DNA of 64,000 nt from Paraburkholderia haematera (GCF_905220975.1 NZ_CAJNBK010000004.1:186001-250000), one strand, 5' to 3'; positions 26,378 to 34,589 are shown, counted from the first letter of the stretch. A program made the numbers and translations. Notes: generated by a model from the sequence alone, not told the origin.

Positions 26378-27079
26378 ATGAGCAACAAACCCACGATCGT
26401 TCTCGTGCATGGATTCTGGGGCGGCGCCGCTCACTGGAGCAAAGTGATCATCGAACTTTCACGCAAGGGCTATTCGTCGATTCGCGCTGTCGAAATGCCC
26501 TTGACCTCGCTCGCGGATGACGCCGAGCGAACCCGGAAAATGGTTGCACAGATCAATGGGCCGGTACTACTCGTCGGTCACTCGTACGGTGGTGCGGTCA
26601 TCACGGAAGCAGGCGATCTGCCGAACGTTGTCGGACTGGTCTACATCGCGGCCTTTGCACCCGATGCAGGCGAAAGCCCTGGCGGCATCACGCAGGAAAG
26701 CGTTCCCGTTGCCGCGGCCAATCTCGCCCCTGACAGCGATGGTTATCTGTGGGTCAAGCCAGAAAAGTTTCACGAGAGTTTCTGCCAGGACCTGACGCCG
26801 GAAGAGGGGCTGGTGATGGGGGTGACACAAAAGGCGCCGCTCGCCAGTACGTTCGGCGATACGATCACGGCTCCTGCGTGGAAGAAGAAGCCATCGTGGT
26901 ATCAGATTTCAAGCGAAGACAGAATGATTTCGCCGGAAAACGAGGCGAGGATGTCAGCCCGATTGGGCGCGAAGAAAATCATTACGCTAGTGGCCAGCCA
27001 TGCCTCGCTGGCATCGAAACCCGTGGAAGTTGCAGCCTTGATTGACGAGGCCGCGACGGAGGCGGTCAAGAGCCTGTGA
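26378..27079 (+). CDS. Alpha/beta hydrolase
   Basis: A 233-residue serine hydrolase. The oxyanion segment VLVHGFWGG is at 8-16, the nucleophile elbow GHSYGG has Ser69, and the late His is in ASHASLAS. Length and the short lid match the small esterase/EstC-like group close to plant hydroxynitrile-lyase or methylesterase folds. ATG 26378 is chosen because homology begins directly after it. It stands alone; substrate unknown. Confidence 0.88.
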   Translation: MSNKPTIVLVHGFWGGAAHWSKVIIELSRKGYSSIRAVEMPLTSLADDAERTRKMVAQINGPVLLVGHSYGGAVITEAGDLPNVVGLVYIAAFAPDAGESPGGITQESVPVAAANLAPDSDGYLWVKPEKFHESFCQDLTPEEGLVMGVTQKAPLASTFGDTITAPAWKKKPSWYQISSEDRMISPENEARMSARLGAKKIITLVASHASLASKPVEVAALIDEAATEAVKSL

Positions 27080-27448
27080 TCTGAGCGCTGATTTGGATAT
27101 GTACAGACACATGTCTCTATTGTCTGCGCTCATGGCCCGGCGGCGAAGGGTTCGTCGGGCCCCCTAATGGGTGTCGACGATCTAGACATTGATGTCGAAC
27201 GGCCGAAACTGGCCGCGTGCATGCCTCATGCAATCGGCATGCCAACCTGAACCACGCAAATCTCTGATCGGCGGCAGGCGACCCGGAGCGCCCGGCCATC
27301 GCTACAAAAAGCGGACGCGTGACGCACGTGATCAAATTGGAGTTGCGCCAAGGCCGTTATCCGTGTGCGTATTTCAAGGACCGGCAGCACGGATTTCCCG
27401 CACGGCCTGTCAGCGTCCCGGGCTCACTCGCCGGGCGGCGAGCAAGCC
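27080..27448. other. Intergenic gap, no gene recognised
   Basis: A 369-bp gap between the hydrolase and the converging DoxX-like gene. Short open frames are present on both strands, but none has a ribosome site, hydrophobic pattern or family motif. No terminator hairpin with a U tract was seen. Confidence 0.5.
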
Positions 27449-27799
27449 TCAAGCGCGGAGCGCCACAGTAGCCACAACGAGAGCCGAGAAGATCAGCGCC
27501 GGAGCGAGATGCCCGAACGGCTCCCGGTTTCGTAGCAACGTGAAGAGCACGGCGACCAGGATCGCACCGGCCAGCGTCAGGCCCAGGACTCTGGTTTGTT
27601 GGCCAAAAAGAAGTGCCGCAGACAACAGCTCAAGGGCGCCGCAGAGCAGATGAAACCAGGCCGGGTAACCCCAGCGCGCGAAGTCGCGCTTCACCGCGCC
27701 GCGTCCTGTGAGATTGACCACCCCGGCAACCGCGAACAGAACCGCTACGATCGTCGCGAGAATCGATTCGAAAGATGCACTGGTCCACACCATCGTCAT
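27449..27799 (-). CDS. DoxX-like small membrane protein
   Basis: A 116-residue, four-helix integral membrane protein. Helices run roughly 10-28, 45-65, 67-85 and 92-112, with the WFHLLCGALELLSAALLFG segment typical of DoxX-like proteins. The start at 27799 overlaps the stop of the upstream epimerase gene (ATGA), so the two are translationally coupled and lie under the same TetR operators. DoxX-like proteins often accompany oxidative or electrophile stress genes; no specific activity can be assigned. Confidence 0.85.
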   Translation of the reverse strand: MTMVWTSASFESILATIVAVLFAVAGVVNLTGRGAVKRDFARWGYPAWFHLLCGALELLSAALLFGQQTRVLGLTLAGAILVAVLFTLLRNREPFGHLAPALIFSALVVATVALRA

Positions 27800-28719
27800 G
27801 CTCCGTTGAATTGCTGAAAGTGCTTTTGTACAGAGAGGTCCGCGATCAGACCGGGGCCATGGGGTTCCCACGCAAGAACTTGCCGGGCATGCTGGCCGCT
27901 GACTGTCTGGTCGAGCGCCAGTGCGTCAGCGAACGGTCCAAGCGAGTTGCGAGCATCGTCGAGCGGCCAGGGTTCGACGCGACCGGCGCCGACCGAGGCA
28001 CGAATCGCTTCACCCATTTCGGCAACGGCAACGGCATCTTCCGCGACCACGTTGAAGATCTGCCCCGCGACTCGACGGTCGCCGCTTGCCGCCCGCTCCA
28101 CCGCGCTCAGGTAGGCCGTGGCGAGATCGTCGACGTGAACGGCAGGCCAGTGGTTACGACCATCGCCGACGAGCCTCACACTGCCGCTCTGGCGGGCCAT
28201 GCCGGCAAGCATGCCGAAGACGCCGCCGCCGTAGCCGTGCACCATCGCCGGCCTGAAGATCACTGCAGCAATCGAGCGGCGTGCTGCTAGCGCCAGCACC
28301 TGTTGCTCCACTGCGGGCCGCCAGGCGATGAGTGGTGTCGGGTTCAGCGCCGATGCTTCAGTCGCGCGCTCCCCCTCTGTATTGCCGTAGACCCAGGTGC
28401 CCGACGTATAGACAAACGCCGCGCCCGGATGCAGATGCGAAAGCATGGCTACAGCCGCGGCCTCATCAGCAGCAGCGGCGGAAGCATCGTTGGTCGACGC
28501 GGCGTGCACCACGCCATCAGCGGCACCGGCAGTCGCAGCGAAAGACTGCGGCTCACGCAGGTCGCCGGAATGCAGTGTCACACCGAGACGTGCCAGCGCG
28601 CTGGCGGCCGCCGAGCTGTCCTCGCGCACCAGCGCCGTTACCTGATGGCCGAGGCTGATTGCCTTGCGCGCGACCGCTTGCCCGATGAAGCCGGTACCAC
28701 CCGTAATGAACAGTTTCAA
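27796..28719 (-). CDS. NAD(P)-dependent epimerase/dehydratase-like SDR
   Basis: An extended short-chain dehydrogenase. The nucleotide fold starts at once with KLFITGGTGFIGQAVARKA, so the start is read as TTG at 28719, which has a GGAGAACGC ribosome site. In-frame ATGs further upstream would run through the operator region. The protein is 307 residues, has a THEAS-type middle (YTSGTWVYG) and lacks the canonical YxxxK, having instead a FRPAMVHGYGGG segment typical of this branch. It is coupled to the DoxX-like gene and repressed, by inference, by the divergent TetR protein. Confidence 0.87.
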   Translation of the reverse strand: MKLFITGGTGFIGQAVARKAISLGHQVTALVREDSSAAASALARLGVTLHSGDLREPQSFAATAGAADGVVHAASTNDASAAAADEAAAVAMLSHLHPGAAFVYTSGTWVYGNTEGERATEASALNPTPLIAWRPAVEQQVLALAARRSIAAVIFRPAMVHGYGGGVFGMLAGMARQSGSVRLVGDGRNHWPAVHVDDLATAYLSAVERAASGDRRVAGQIFNVVAEDAVAVAEMGEAIRASVGAGRVEPWPLDDARNSLGPFADALALDQTVSGQHARQVLAWEPHGPGLIADLSVQKHFQQFNGA

Positions 28720-28760
28720 AGCGTTCTCCAATGATTGGCTACGAAGTTGAATAGTCATAC

Positions 28761-28818
28761 AAACGAGACCCATCAGTCTCGTTTTGGCAAATCTAAACGA
28801 GACTACCCAGTCTTGTCA
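28761..28818. promoter_or_regulatory. Twin operators for the divergent TetR regulator
   Basis: A perfect palindrome with 9-bp arms AAACGAGAC and GTCTCGTTT and a 6-bp spacer lies at 28761-28784. A second, imperfect copy with the same left arm and GTCTTGTCA lies at 28795-28818. The copies are 34 bp apart and fill the divergent promoter region, the expected place for autorepression and target repression. Confidence 0.87.
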
Positions 28819-28847
28819 ACTACTCGGCGATCTGTTATTTATCTCGC

Positions 28848-29453
28848 ATGGACAATTCTTCTCTCCCCGGGCTGACCCCGCTGCAATGCCGTAAGCGGTC
28901 TGCAATCCTCGACGGCGCGAAAACCGTTTTTTTACGCGAGGGTTTCGGTCTGGCAACGATGGACGATGTCGCCTCGGCCGCCGGCGTCGGCAAACAGACG
29001 GTCTACCGCCACTTCAAGTCGAAGGAGGCGCTCTTCGTTGGTTTGGTCAGCGAGATGTGCGCTCAGGTGGGCGTGCTGCTTGCCAGCGCTCAGGGCGAGC
29101 AAACCGATGGCGCACCCGAAGTGGAGTTGCGCGAGTTGGGATGGTTGCTGGCACGAAGCCTTATTACGCCGGATTATCTGCGGCTTTATCGGGCCATCGT
29201 TGCTGAGGCCGAGCGTCTTCCGGAACTTGGCCAGGTGTTTTTCGAAAATGGTGCAAAGGTCGTGCGTGCCTTTGCCGCAAAAATTCTGCGAAAGCGTTTT
29301 GACGAATCGACTGCTGCATTGCGGGCAGCAACATTCGTTCAATTGGTGCTTGGCGACGCGTATCTGGAACTGTCAATTGGCTACGCGGTGCCCGATGTCG
29401 ACGCACGCTTTGCGCTGCAGATTGAAGAGGCGGTAGCGGTTGCACTTCGCTAG
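28848..29453 (+). CDS. TetR/AcrR family transcriptional regulator
   Basis: A 201-residue repressor. The N-terminal HTH (about 15-62) has AILDGAKTVFLREGFGLATM, DDVASAAGVGKQTVYRHF and then KSKEALF. The C-terminal helical ligand domain resembles the TetR_C group with a long LRLYRAIVAEAERLPEL helix. It diverges from the SDR/DoxX pair, and the 128-bp gap holds two copies of a 24-bp palindrome, the probable operators. The inducer is unknown. Confidence 0.93.
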   Translation: MDNSSLPGLTPLQCRKRSAILDGAKTVFLREGFGLATMDDVASAAGVGKQTVYRHFKSKEALFVGLVSEMCAQVGVLLASAQGEQTDGAPEVELRELGWLLARSLITPDYLRLYRAIVAEAERLPELGQVFFENGAKVVRAFAAKILRKRFDESTAALRAATFVQLVLGDAYLELSIGYAVPDVDARFALQIEEAVAVALR

Positions 29454-29611
29454 GGAGCGCCGCATAAGATGTCGAGCCGCTGCATGCGGAGCGCAACAGC
29501 GTGTAGCGCGGGAAGCAAGACACCGCATGTCCGATTCCAAACGCGGTCGCGCACCGGTTTCCGTACGATCCAGGCGCGTTTCTAAAATTGTGAGTGTCGT
29601 TTTGTGGCCGG

Positions 29612-30532
29612 TCACTGATGCACCAGGTCAGCCCGACCGCCAAACAACTGCACGACCAGACCGCGCAACCAGCGATTTCCCGCTTCATGGTGATATCTGG
29701 CGTGCCAGTGCTGCCGAACGGCGAAGCCTTCCACGGGCACCGGGCAAGGATGAACGGCCAGCTCATTGACTCTCGCCAGGGTCTCGCCAATGTGTCGCGG
29801 CAGCGTCGCAATCAGGTCCGTCGTTTTGATGATCGCCCCTAGCCCAAGGAAGCCCGGCAACTCGAGCACCACGTCCCGCTCGATGTGCTCGCGCACCAGC
29901 GCCTGTTCCAGCAGTTGGGCGCCGGTCCCCGCAGTAATCGCGACATGCCCCGCCGCACGGTATTGCTTCAACCTGAGTTTAGCGCCCAGCCGCAGGTGAT
30001 GGCGATTCGTCAGACATACCCAGTCCTGCATGTATAGCTGCTGCTGATAAATCCCGCCGCCCAGCCAGGGCACGTGGCCGATCGCAAGGTCGGCCTCGCC
30101 GGATTCCAGCGCGCGTTCGGTATTGCCGTCGATCCGCGCGGCTTCCAGGCGTATGCCCGGTGCCTGTGCCCTCACGTGCGCGAGCATGCGGGGAAGCAGC
30201 GTGATGTGACTGGCGTCGGTCATGCAGATACGGAAGCGCCGTTTTGCGGTGGTGGGATCGAATGCGATTTCCCACGCAGCGAAGCGCCGCAACGATTCGA
30301 GAATTTCCCGGCACGGCCCGATCAGTGCGTCCGCTTGCGGCGTCGGCGCCATGCCGCCCGGCGTGCGGACGAACAACGGATCCTGCAGATGATCGCGCAA
30401 GCGGCCCAGCCAGATGCTGATCGTTGGCTGGCTCTGCCCAAGCTGCTCGGCCACGCGCGTGACGCTGCGGACGTCGTAGAGAAGGTCGAAGAGCTGCAGC
30501 AGCTTCAGATCGGGGAGTTCGGTCGGATTCAT
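29612..30532 (-). CDS. LysR family regulator, divergent from the KPR/CoA-transferase cluster
   Basis: A 306-residue LysR-type regulator starting at ATG 30532; upstream in-frame codons do not resemble the family. The HTH is at about 7-65 (LFDLLYDVRSVTRVAEQLGQ, then SQPTISIWLGRLRDHL, LFVRTPGGM), followed by the effector-binding domain. The HTH resembles the NahR/NodD-like group. It diverges from the ketopantoate-reductase-like gene, with a well formed inverted repeat between them, so it likely activates the 30.6-34.6 kb operon. Confidence 0.92.
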   Translation of the reverse strand: MNPTELPDLKLLQLFDLLYDVRSVTRVAEQLGQSQPTISIWLGRLRDHLQDPLFVRTPGGMAPTPQADALIGPCREILESLRRFAAWEIAFDPTTAKRRFRICMTDASHITLLPRMLAHVRAQAPGIRLEAARIDGNTERALESGEADLAIGHVPWLGGGIYQQQLYMQDWVCLTNRHHLRLGAKLRLKQYRAAGHVAITAGTGAQLLEQALVREHIERDVVLELPGFLGLGAIIKTTDLIATLPRHIGETLARVNELAVHPCPVPVEGFAVRQHWHARYHHEAGNRWLRGLVVQLFGGRADLVHQ

Positions 30533-30548
30533 GGCTTTATTGTCCAGC

Positions 30549-30573
30549 GCAATGACCTCATTGTAATCATTGC
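30549..30573. promoter_or_regulatory. Candidate LysR operator (7-bp arms, N11 spacer)
   Basis: GCAATGA (30549-30555) and TCATTGC (30567-30573) form a perfect inverted repeat with exactly 11 bases between arms, the spacing of LysR-type T-N11-A boxes. It lies in the 95-bp divergent gap, 17 bp from the regulator start. Confidence 0.75.
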
Positions 30574-30627
30574 ATTGCCGATATGAACGCCGGCTCGTAT
30601 CTTGGTCTCCATATTGAGGAGACAGCA

Positions 30628-32076
30628 GTGAAGATTGCGATTCTGGGTGCGGGTGCACTGGGCTGTGCCATCGGCGCGGCACTCACTGAAGGCGGCAACG
30701 AGGTATGGTTGCTGAACCGCTCGGCGGCGCATGTGGAGGCCATGCGGCGCGATGGCTTGCAGGTGGACGATGCCAACGGCTCGCGCCGGGTGAAGGTCCT
30801 GGCCACGACGCGTGCGGCCGAAGCCGGTGCCGTGGATCTGGTCGTCGTGCTGGTCAAATCATTCCATACCGATGCGGCGATGCGCGGGGCATTGGAACTG
30901 ATTGGCGCCGAAACACTGGTCCTGTCGTTGCAAAACGGCCTTGGGCACGAGGATGTCCTCGCGGACATCGTGGGTCGCGAGCGTGTGCTGGCCGGCAAGA
31001 CCTACATCGGCGGCGTGATGCGCAATCCTGGGCACATCGAGTCCGGCGTCACAGGGAAAGCCACCTACATCGGCGAACTCGATGGCCGGATCACCCCCCG
31101 CGCAATGGCGATTGCCGAAACGTTCAATGCCGCCGGACTGGCCACCACGGTCAGCGACAACATCGTCGGCACGATGTGGGACAAGCTGCTGGTCAATGTC
31201 GCAACCGGCGCGCTGACCGGCGCCACCGGCCTGACCTACGGGCAACTCTACGACGAACCGCTGTTGAAAACGACTGCGCTCGCGGCGGTCGCCGAAGCGA
31301 TGGCGGTCGCTCAGGCCGCTGGCGTGAAGCTCTCGACCACTGATCCCGAACGCCCGTGGACCCTCGCCGGCGAAGGACTTTCCCTCGCCTTCAAGACCTC
31401 GATGTTGCAAAGCCTCGAGAAGGGCTCCATCACCGAAATCGATTTTATAAACGGCGCGGTCGTGCGCTGGGGACAACGGCACGGCGTGCCGACCCCGGTC
31501 AACGCGACGCTGGTGGCCTGCATCAAGGGCATCGAGCGTGCCATGACCGACCGACAACACAGCAACAATTTGCATGGGACCAGAGTAAGCGCTGAAGCGC
31601 CAACTCTGGTCGACCGCAACGTTTTGCATGGGACCAGAGTAAGCGCTAAAGCGCCAACTCTGGTCGACAACGGAGACAACCGTATGAACGGCAGCAAGGC
31701 CTATCTGGAGCATGTCGCCATCTGGGTGAAGGATATTCACTGGCATATCCGTTTCTTTGAAGACGTGCTCGGCATGACGATGCGCGAGGTCGACGGCACG
31801 CGCGAGGAACCCAGGCAGTACTGGACGCTTGGCGGTCTGCAATTCATCCATGCCCCGTGCCATGAAGAACCTGAGGGCCGGCTCGCGCATCTGGGCGTGA
31901 TGTGCGAAGACATGGAGGCCGCGCTGGCCGCTGCGCAACGATATGGCGTCAGCGAAATGCCACAAGGGCGCAACTGGTTGCGCCTGCCGGACGGCCTCGC
32001 CGTCGAACTGATCCAGGCGAGGCCTGCCTCGTGCGTCGCGCGGGCACTTGAGATCAACCCGCGCGCGGAGGTGTGA
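30628..32076 (+). CDS. Ketopantoate reductase-like protein joined in frame to a VOC domain
   Basis: One 482-codon frame from GTG 30628, which has a good GAGGAGA site. Residues 1 to about 312 are a ketopantoate reductase (PanE/ApbA) family protein: ILGAGALGCAIGAAL at the N-terminus, LVKSFHTDAAM, LQNGLGHED and the catalytic Lys in MWDKLLVNVATG. A linker of about 37 residues is encoded by two copies of a palindromic repeat. The last 130 residues are a complete VOC (glyoxalase-fold) protein with its own ATG and ribosome site. The PanE family averages about 300 residues, so this looks like two adjacent genes whose boundary was overwritten. Whether one long protein or two are made is open. Confidence 0.8.
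   Translation: MKIAILGAGALGCAIGAALTEGGNEVWLLNRSAAHVEAMRRDGLQVDDANGSRRVKVLATTRAAEAGAVDLVVVLVKSFHTDAAMRGALELIGAETLVLSLQNGLGHEDVLADIVGRERVLAGKTYIGGVMRNPGHIESGVTGKATYIGELDGRITPRAMAIAETFNAAGLATTVSDNIVGTMWDKLLVNVATGALTGATGLTYGQLYDEPLLKTTALAAVAEAMAVAQAAGVKLSTTDPERPWTLAGEGLSLAFKTSMLQSLEKGSITEIDFINGAVVRWGQRHGVPTPVNATLVACIKGIERAMTDRQHSNNLHGTRVSAEAPTLVDRNVLHGTRVSAKAPTLVDNGDNRMNGSKAYLEHVAIWVKDIHWHIRFFEDVLGMTMREVDGTREEPRQYWTLGGLQFIHAPCHEEPEGRLAHLGVMCEDMEAALAAAQRYGVSEMPQGRNWLRLPDGLAVELIQARPASCVARALEINPRAEV
31569..31668. repeat. Two copies of a 46-bp palindromic repeat (REP-like), 54-bp period
   Basis: Copy 1 is 31569-31614 and copy 2 is 31623-31668; they differ at one base. Each folds into a long hairpin with outer arms GACCAGAGT and ACTCTGGTC and inner arms GCGCT and AGCGC. 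The 54-bp period equals 18 codons and no stop occurs in the frame used on the plus strand, so the array is translated as a repeated GTRVSA/KAPTLVD linker. The form resembles intergenic REP-type elements of Burkholderia-like genomes. Confidence 0.88.
31684..32076 (+). CDS. VOC family (glyoxalase-fold) protein, possible separate translation start
   Basis: ATG 31684 has a GGAGA site 7 bases upstream and begins exactly where VOC homology begins (YLEHVAIWVKDIHWHIRFF). The resulting 130-residue protein has one VOC module pair with candidate metal ligands His in LEHVAIWV, His in RLAHLGVMC and Glu in LAVELIQ. This supports translation as a separate protein even though the upstream frame reads into it. 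VOC enzymes include epimerases, lyases and dioxygenases; the reaction is unknown. Confidence 0.65.
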   Translation: MNGSKAYLEHVAIWVKDIHWHIRFFEDVLGMTMREVDGTREEPRQYWTLGGLQFIHAPCHEEPEGRLAHLGVMCEDMEAALAAAQRYGVSEMPQGRNWLRLPDGLAVELIQARPASCVARALEINPRAEV

Positions 32077-32077
32077 C

Positions 32078-32536
32078 ATGACGATCGTGGATAAATACTG
32101 GGACGACGCCAGCGAGGGCGACGAGTGCGTGAGCCCGACCTACACGGTGACCAAAGAACGCATTCTGGCCTATGCCGACCTCACTGGCGATCACACGCCG
32201 GTGCATGTGGACGAGGAATACGCGAACGCGAGCCACTTCGGCTCGATCGTGGCACACGGTCTGTTCGGACTGTCTATCGCCGATGGGCTCAAGACCCAAA
32301 GTGACTACCGTTTCCTTCCGGGGATGTCGCTCGGCTGGACCTGGGACTTCAATCTGCCCATCAAGGTCAACGAGGTGCTGCACGTGAAATTCCGTGTGGG
32401 GGCGATGCGGGCGAGCAAGAGCCGTCCCGGCTGGGGCATCGTTGTGTTGCCATCCGAGTTGATCAATCAGGACGGCCAGGTCGTCCAGCATGGTGAGCAT
32501 CGCCTGATGGTGCCGCGCCGACCGGGAGCGTTCTGA
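32078..32536 (+). CDS. MaoC-like (R)-enoyl-CoA hydratase family protein
   Basis: A 152-residue single hot-dog protein. The hydratase motif is seen in ADLTGDHTPVHVDEEYA with the Asp and His of the catalytic pair, followed by FGSIVAHGLFGLSIADGL. Such enzymes hydrate a 2-enoyl-CoA. It starts directly after the VOC stop and its own stop overlaps the CoA-transferase start by one base (TGATG). Together with that gene it implies a pathway that activates an acid as CoA ester and then hydrates it. Confidence 0.92.
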   Translation: MTIVDKYWDDASEGDECVSPTYTVTKERILAYADLTGDHTPVHVDEEYANASHFGSIVAHGLFGLSIADGLKTQSDYRFLPGMSLGWTWDFNLPIKVNEVLHVKFRVGAMRASKSRPGWGIVVLPSELINQDGQVVQHGEHRLMVPRRPGAF

Positions 32537-33756
32537 TGCAAGCCCGTCCTCTCGAAGGTATTCGCGTCGTCGACTACAGCCACTTTCTGGCCGGCCCGTA
32601 CGTGGGACGGTGTCTCGCGGCACTCGGCGCCGAAGTCATCAAGGTGGAGCGCCCCGGCAGTGGCGACGCGGGGCGCCAGCATGCCACCGTGCTCGATAGC
32701 GAACAAAGCGGCTACTTCCTGCAGCTCAACATGGGCAAGCGTGGCGTCAGCGTCAACATGAAGGATCCGCGCGGCAAGGACTTCATGCAGCGCCTGTGCG
32801 ACTCGGCAGATGTATTCGTCGAGAACTACCGGCCGGGCGCACTGGACAAGCTCGGGCTGGGCTATCCGGAGCTGTCCGCGCGAAATCCGGAACTGGTGTA
32901 CTGCTCGATCTCGGCCTATGGCCATACGGGACCGGATGCGCATCGCGCCGGCTTCGGCCTGATTGCCGAAGCGAAGAGCGGCATCATGCAGATGATCGGC
33001 ACGCCCGGCGAGCCGCCGCCGCTGATGCGCATCTCGCTCGGTGACATGTACACGGGCATCCACGCCGTGGCGGCCATCAACGCCGCGCTGCTCGGTCGCG
33101 TGAAGAGCGGGCGAGGGCAGCACATTGACATGGCACTCTACGACACGCTGGTGTCGATGCACGAATACGCGGTGCAGTGCTACACGCTGCAGGGCGTTGT
33201 TCCAGAACAGACCGGTCACGACATGCCCACTTCGACGCTCTATGGCGTGTTCCGTGCCGCCGATGGCGACCTCGTGATCGCAGCGCAGGTGGACGACGCG
33301 TGGAAACGCTTCGCCGCCCTCGTCGAGGCCCATGGCGGACCGTCCGGCTTCGGAGCCGACACGCGTTTTCATGACGGCGCGGGACGCAATGCCAACCGGT
33401 TGGACATCCTGTCCGTGGTGCAGCCCTGGGTTGCCAGCCGGCCGGTGGCACAGGTGCTGGAACTGCTCGATGGCATCGACGTGCCTTGCGCGAAGGTACA
33501 GCGCATCGACGAAGTGCTCGCCGATCCGCAGATCGTCGCGCGGGGCATGGTGGTCGAGCAACAGCATCCGCGCTACGGCACGCTGCGTCTACCGAACCTG
33601 CCGTTTCGCTTCTCCGACTGCGATACGACGATCCGCGAGGTCGCGCCCGATCTGGGTCAGCACAACGCCGAAGTCGCGCAGTCACTGGGCTTCGGCGCTG
33701 CCGAAATCGACGCCATGCAGACCGATGGCGTGCTGTATTCAAACGTGAGGCCATGA
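32536..33756 (+). CDS. Class III CoA-transferase (CaiB/BaiF family)
   Basis: A 406-residue CaiB/BaiF protein. The catalytic Asp170 lies in MRISLGDMYTGIHAVAAI, at the position of the formyl-CoA transferase nucleophile. The N-terminal GIRVVDYSHFLAGPYVGR and VENYRPGALDKLGLGY segments are family markers. The transfer partner is probably succinyl-CoA or acetyl-CoA and an organic acid, not determined. It is coupled upstream to MaoC by TGATG and downstream to the AroE-like gene by ATGA. Confidence 0.93.
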   Translation: MQARPLEGIRVVDYSHFLAGPYVGRCLAALGAEVIKVERPGSGDAGRQHATVLDSEQSGYFLQLNMGKRGVSVNMKDPRGKDFMQRLCDSADVFVENYRPGALDKLGLGYPELSARNPELVYCSISAYGHTGPDAHRAGFGLIAEAKSGIMQMIGTPGEPPPLMRISLGDMYTGIHAVAAINAALLGRVKSGRGQHIDMALYDTLVSMHEYAVQCYTLQGVVPEQTGHDMPTSTLYGVFRAADGDLVIAAQVDDAWKRFAALVEAHGGPSGFGADTRFHDGAGRNANRLDILSVVQPWVASRPVAQVLELLDGIDVPCAKVQRIDEVLADPQIVARGMVVEQQHPRYGTLRLPNLPFRFSDCDTTIREVAPDLGQHNAEVAQSLGFGAAEIDAMQTDGVLYSNVRP

Positions 33757-34589
33757 TGACTGACCAGTACGCGGTGATCGGCAACCCGATCGGCCACACG
33801 AAATCCCCTTTGATTCACGGTCTCTTTGCGCAAGAGACGCAGCAGGACATGACCTATACGGCCATCGAAGGTCCGATAAGCCCGCAGGAGGCGTTTGCCG
33901 AGACCGTGAACACTTTCAGGGCCGCGGGTGGCAAAGGGATGAACGTCACAGCGCCCTTCAAGCTGAAGGCGTTCGCGATGGCGGATGACCGCAGTGAGCG
34001 GGCGGAACTGGCCGGAGCGGCTAACGCGCTGAGGTTTGAAAACGGCCGGATCGTGGCGGAAAACTTCGACGGCGTGGGACTGGTGCGCGATATTGAAGTC
34101 AACCTGCACCTGCCGATGGCCGGCAAGCGCGTGCTAGTCCTTGGCGCCGGTGGTGCGATGCGCGGGGCGTTGCTTCCCTTCCTCGCGGCGCGGCCCGCTG
34201 AACTGGTTATTGCAAACCGCAACGTGAGCAAAGCCGAGGCGCTGGTGGCGCAAGTCGGAGTGCGCGCCTCGCTTCTTGCCTGCGGCTACGGCGACCTTGA
34301 AGCGATGCGCCGCTTCGACCTGGTGGTGAACGCCACGTCGGCCAGCCTCACCGGTGAGTTGCCACCGGTTCCCCCGAATGTGTTCAATCCGGAGGGAGCG
34401 GCCTACGAACTGGCCTACGGCAAGGGACTGACTCCCTTCCTGCGCCTCGCGCGCAATGCGGGCGTGCTGGGCATCGCGGACGGTGTAGGCATGCTGGTGG
34501 AGCAGGCGGCAGAAGCATTCGCATGGTGGCGTGGCATTCGGCCCCAGACGCGGTCCGTCATCGACCAGCTAACCGTTCCCCTCGATTGA
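33753..34589 (+). CDS. Shikimate dehydrogenase-like (AroE family) oxidoreductase
   Basis: A 278-residue AroE-family protein: VIGNPIGHTKSPLIH at the N-terminus, catalytic Lys70 in NVTAPFK, Asp106, the LGAGGAMRGALL nucleotide loop and DGVGMLVEQAAEAFAWWRG near the end. In true shikimate dehydrogenases the segment before the catalytic Asp is NTDG, the Thr contacting shikimate; here it is NFDG (Phe105). Also NVTVPFK has become NVTAPFK. This suggests a paralogue with a different substrate, in keeping with a catabolic operon. Confidence 0.88.
   Translation: MMTDQYAVIGNPIGHTKSPLIHGLFAQETQQDMTYTAIEGPISPQEAFAETVNTFRAAGGKGMNVTAPFKLKAFAMADDRSERAELAGAANALRFENGRIVAENFDGVGLVRDIEVNLHLPMAGKRVLVLGAGGAMRGALLPFLAARPAELVIANRNVSKAEALVAQVGVRASLLACGYGDLEAMRRFDLVVNATSASLTGELPPVPPNVFNPEGAAYELAYGKGLTPFLRLARNAGVLGIADGVGMLVEQAAEAFAWWRGIRPQTRSVIDQLTVPLD

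Noticed and set aside
27189..27653. 154-residue plus-strand frame
   Set aside because: It runs antisense into the DoxX-like gene, has no ribosome site and no hydrophobic or family pattern.
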